A stretch of DNA of 64,000 nt from Diabrotica undecimpunctata. Lineage: Eukaryota; Arthropoda; Insecta; Coleoptera; Chrysomelidae. The notes beneath the pieces are model-generated. The model did no database searches. It was not told the DNA's origin and saw only the letters and a list, made by a program, of their open reading frames with translations. This document shows, piece after piece, positions 63,120-64,000 of the stretch; the stretch's first letter is position 1; each line of letters starts with the position of its first letter. The stretch is from assembly GCF_040954645.1 (NCBI RefSeq), contig NC_092810.1, positions 70,802,660 through 70,866,659 of the forward strand, written 5' to 3'. The translations under genes and the position numbers were made by a program.

Positions 63120-64000
63120 TTAAATTATTGACTACATAATATTATGTATTGGAATTCACATAAAACTGGTAATTCTGGAAAGACTCGGTGATAGATTGTC
63201 AGCAGCAAATGTTGATTCATGTTTCATTGTCTGCATAGTCAAGTTTATTAAGGAAAAGCCAGATCCAAAACCATGAAACCTATTTTTTGAAGATATACTA
63301 CCCTCTATACCCTCTATACCCTCTAAACATTCTTCAGCAACTCCCGTACTCTTCCATCTATCATGCCGCTTTAACCCTATCATACTGGCACCTGCGTCTG
63401 CCAGAAAAGTGGCCAAGGTTCGACGGAAATAGTGACCGCTACACTTGTTAGAATGGCTCAAACCAAGATATTTTGCAATGATGAAGAAGATTTTTTCAAA
63501 TGTATTTTTTCCAACTAGTTGTACAGTACAGTGACCTTGTCTATAGGTCACAAAAAAAGTTGTGGGCAACTGCGTGGCCCTGAAGACATGTAATTTCTTC
63601 TTAGCTTTAAAGTATTCATTTTGTCTTTGTCAATAATGGTAACAACGTGCCTTTTGTCGATTTTTGTCTCTGATACGCTAACTACAAAAACTGATTTTTT
63701 GTCTCCTACGTAAGTTATTAGCAAAAATTATTTACACACACCAAAAATTAATGCGGCTTTGATCATTAAAAACATGTCATTCGGTGCTTCATGGAATCGT
63801 AGTCAGCAATGTTAATATTCTTATTTACCATTAAAGTCTTCTTTATCATTCAATATTTGGACCGCAAGGAACTCGGAGAGATCGTTTCAGCGAGATAGCC
63901 AAAGTATCCAAGCAGCACAGTTTCATTAATAAATTCTACATAGTTTTTTGCCGTCCAGTTTAGTAATGTGTCATATTCTCTGTCACATTTGTCTTTTGAT
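63120..64000 (-). pseudogene. Crypton-like tyrosine recombinase, partial at window edge
   Basis: An open minus-strand frame (63569-63156) reads QLVGKNTFEKIFFIIAKYLG, SGHYFRRTLATFLADAGASM, IGLKRHDRWKSTGVAEECLE. GH.FRRT and HDRWKS are the HxxR and H/W active-site boxes of tyrosine recombinases. The nucleophile is expected as AExYxE, and here it is AEECLE, so the tyrosine is a cysteine. Upstream to the window edge one finds FHEAPNDMFLMIKAALIFGV, SVSETKIDKRHVVTIIDKDK and MNTLKLRRNYMSS with stops. Nine-base TACCCTCTA-type repeats at 63299-63327 triplicate EGI. Insects carry Crypton elements with such recombinases. Confidence 0.82.

Overview
The window is AT-rich eukaryotic DNA, almost certainly from an insect. 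The element families point to a beetle, and a leaf beetle is my guess from remembered repeat families, not something the sequence proves. There are no operons, no prokaryotic signals and no RNA genes that I could recognise. It is a transposon graveyard: nearly every recognisable coding stretch is a decayed or truncated mobile-element gene. The one intact host-like gene is a small secreted glycine-rich protein at 52182-52436 (minus).

Layout. 0-4 kb: a retroelement leader region with a short gag-like start (minus) and a striking array of nine spaced hairpins at 2246-2939 whose stems co-vary. 4.3-5.7 kb and 19.7-21.2 kb: two copies of one large foldback element. 6.9-14.2 kb: non-LTR reverse transcriptase (RT) remnants, one inserted into another with a 13-bp target duplication, plus decayed piggyBac and Tc1-like transposases. 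14.4-15.4 kb: a Penelope-like element (PLE) with a GIY-YIG domain. 17.1-19.6 kb: a complete-length hAT element with 8-bp target duplications, itself hit by an RT element. 21.2-27.4 kb: a PLE split by a stack of minus-strand RT elements, one of which is interrupted by a terminal-inverted-repeat (TIR) element. 28.7-31.3 kb: a 2.6-kb element with perfect 33-bp inverted ends, clustered CTTACG subterminal motifs and the N-terminal part of an uncharacterised insect repeat protein. 32.7-40.4 kb: Tc1, jockey/CR1-like and PLE remnants. 40.4-44.2 kb: two C-terminal remnants of the same uncharacterised protein family. 35.6-51 kb: several copies of a PLE-associated terminal repeat, each ending in a (TA)n tract. 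46.4, 54.6 and 61.5 kb: three more piggyBac remnants. 55.5-56.6 kb: a zinc-finger pseudogene. 57.5-58.8 kb: a Tc1/mariner-related transposase with DD82E spacing. 59.2-59.9 kb: a ~152-bp tandem repeat with hairpins. 60.4-61.0 kb: mariner fragments. 63.1-64 kb: a Crypton-like tyrosine recombinase running off the window.

The elements do not work together as a system. What can be read is their order of insertion. Truncated RT elements ending in (AAG)n landed in an older RT copy, a hAT element, a jockey-like element and a PLE terminal repeat, each with direct repeats of 8-13 bp. The observations I consider most worth pursuing are the co-varying hairpin array, the CTTACG-flanked TIR element with its unassigned protein family, and the PLE terminal-repeat/(TA)n structures.
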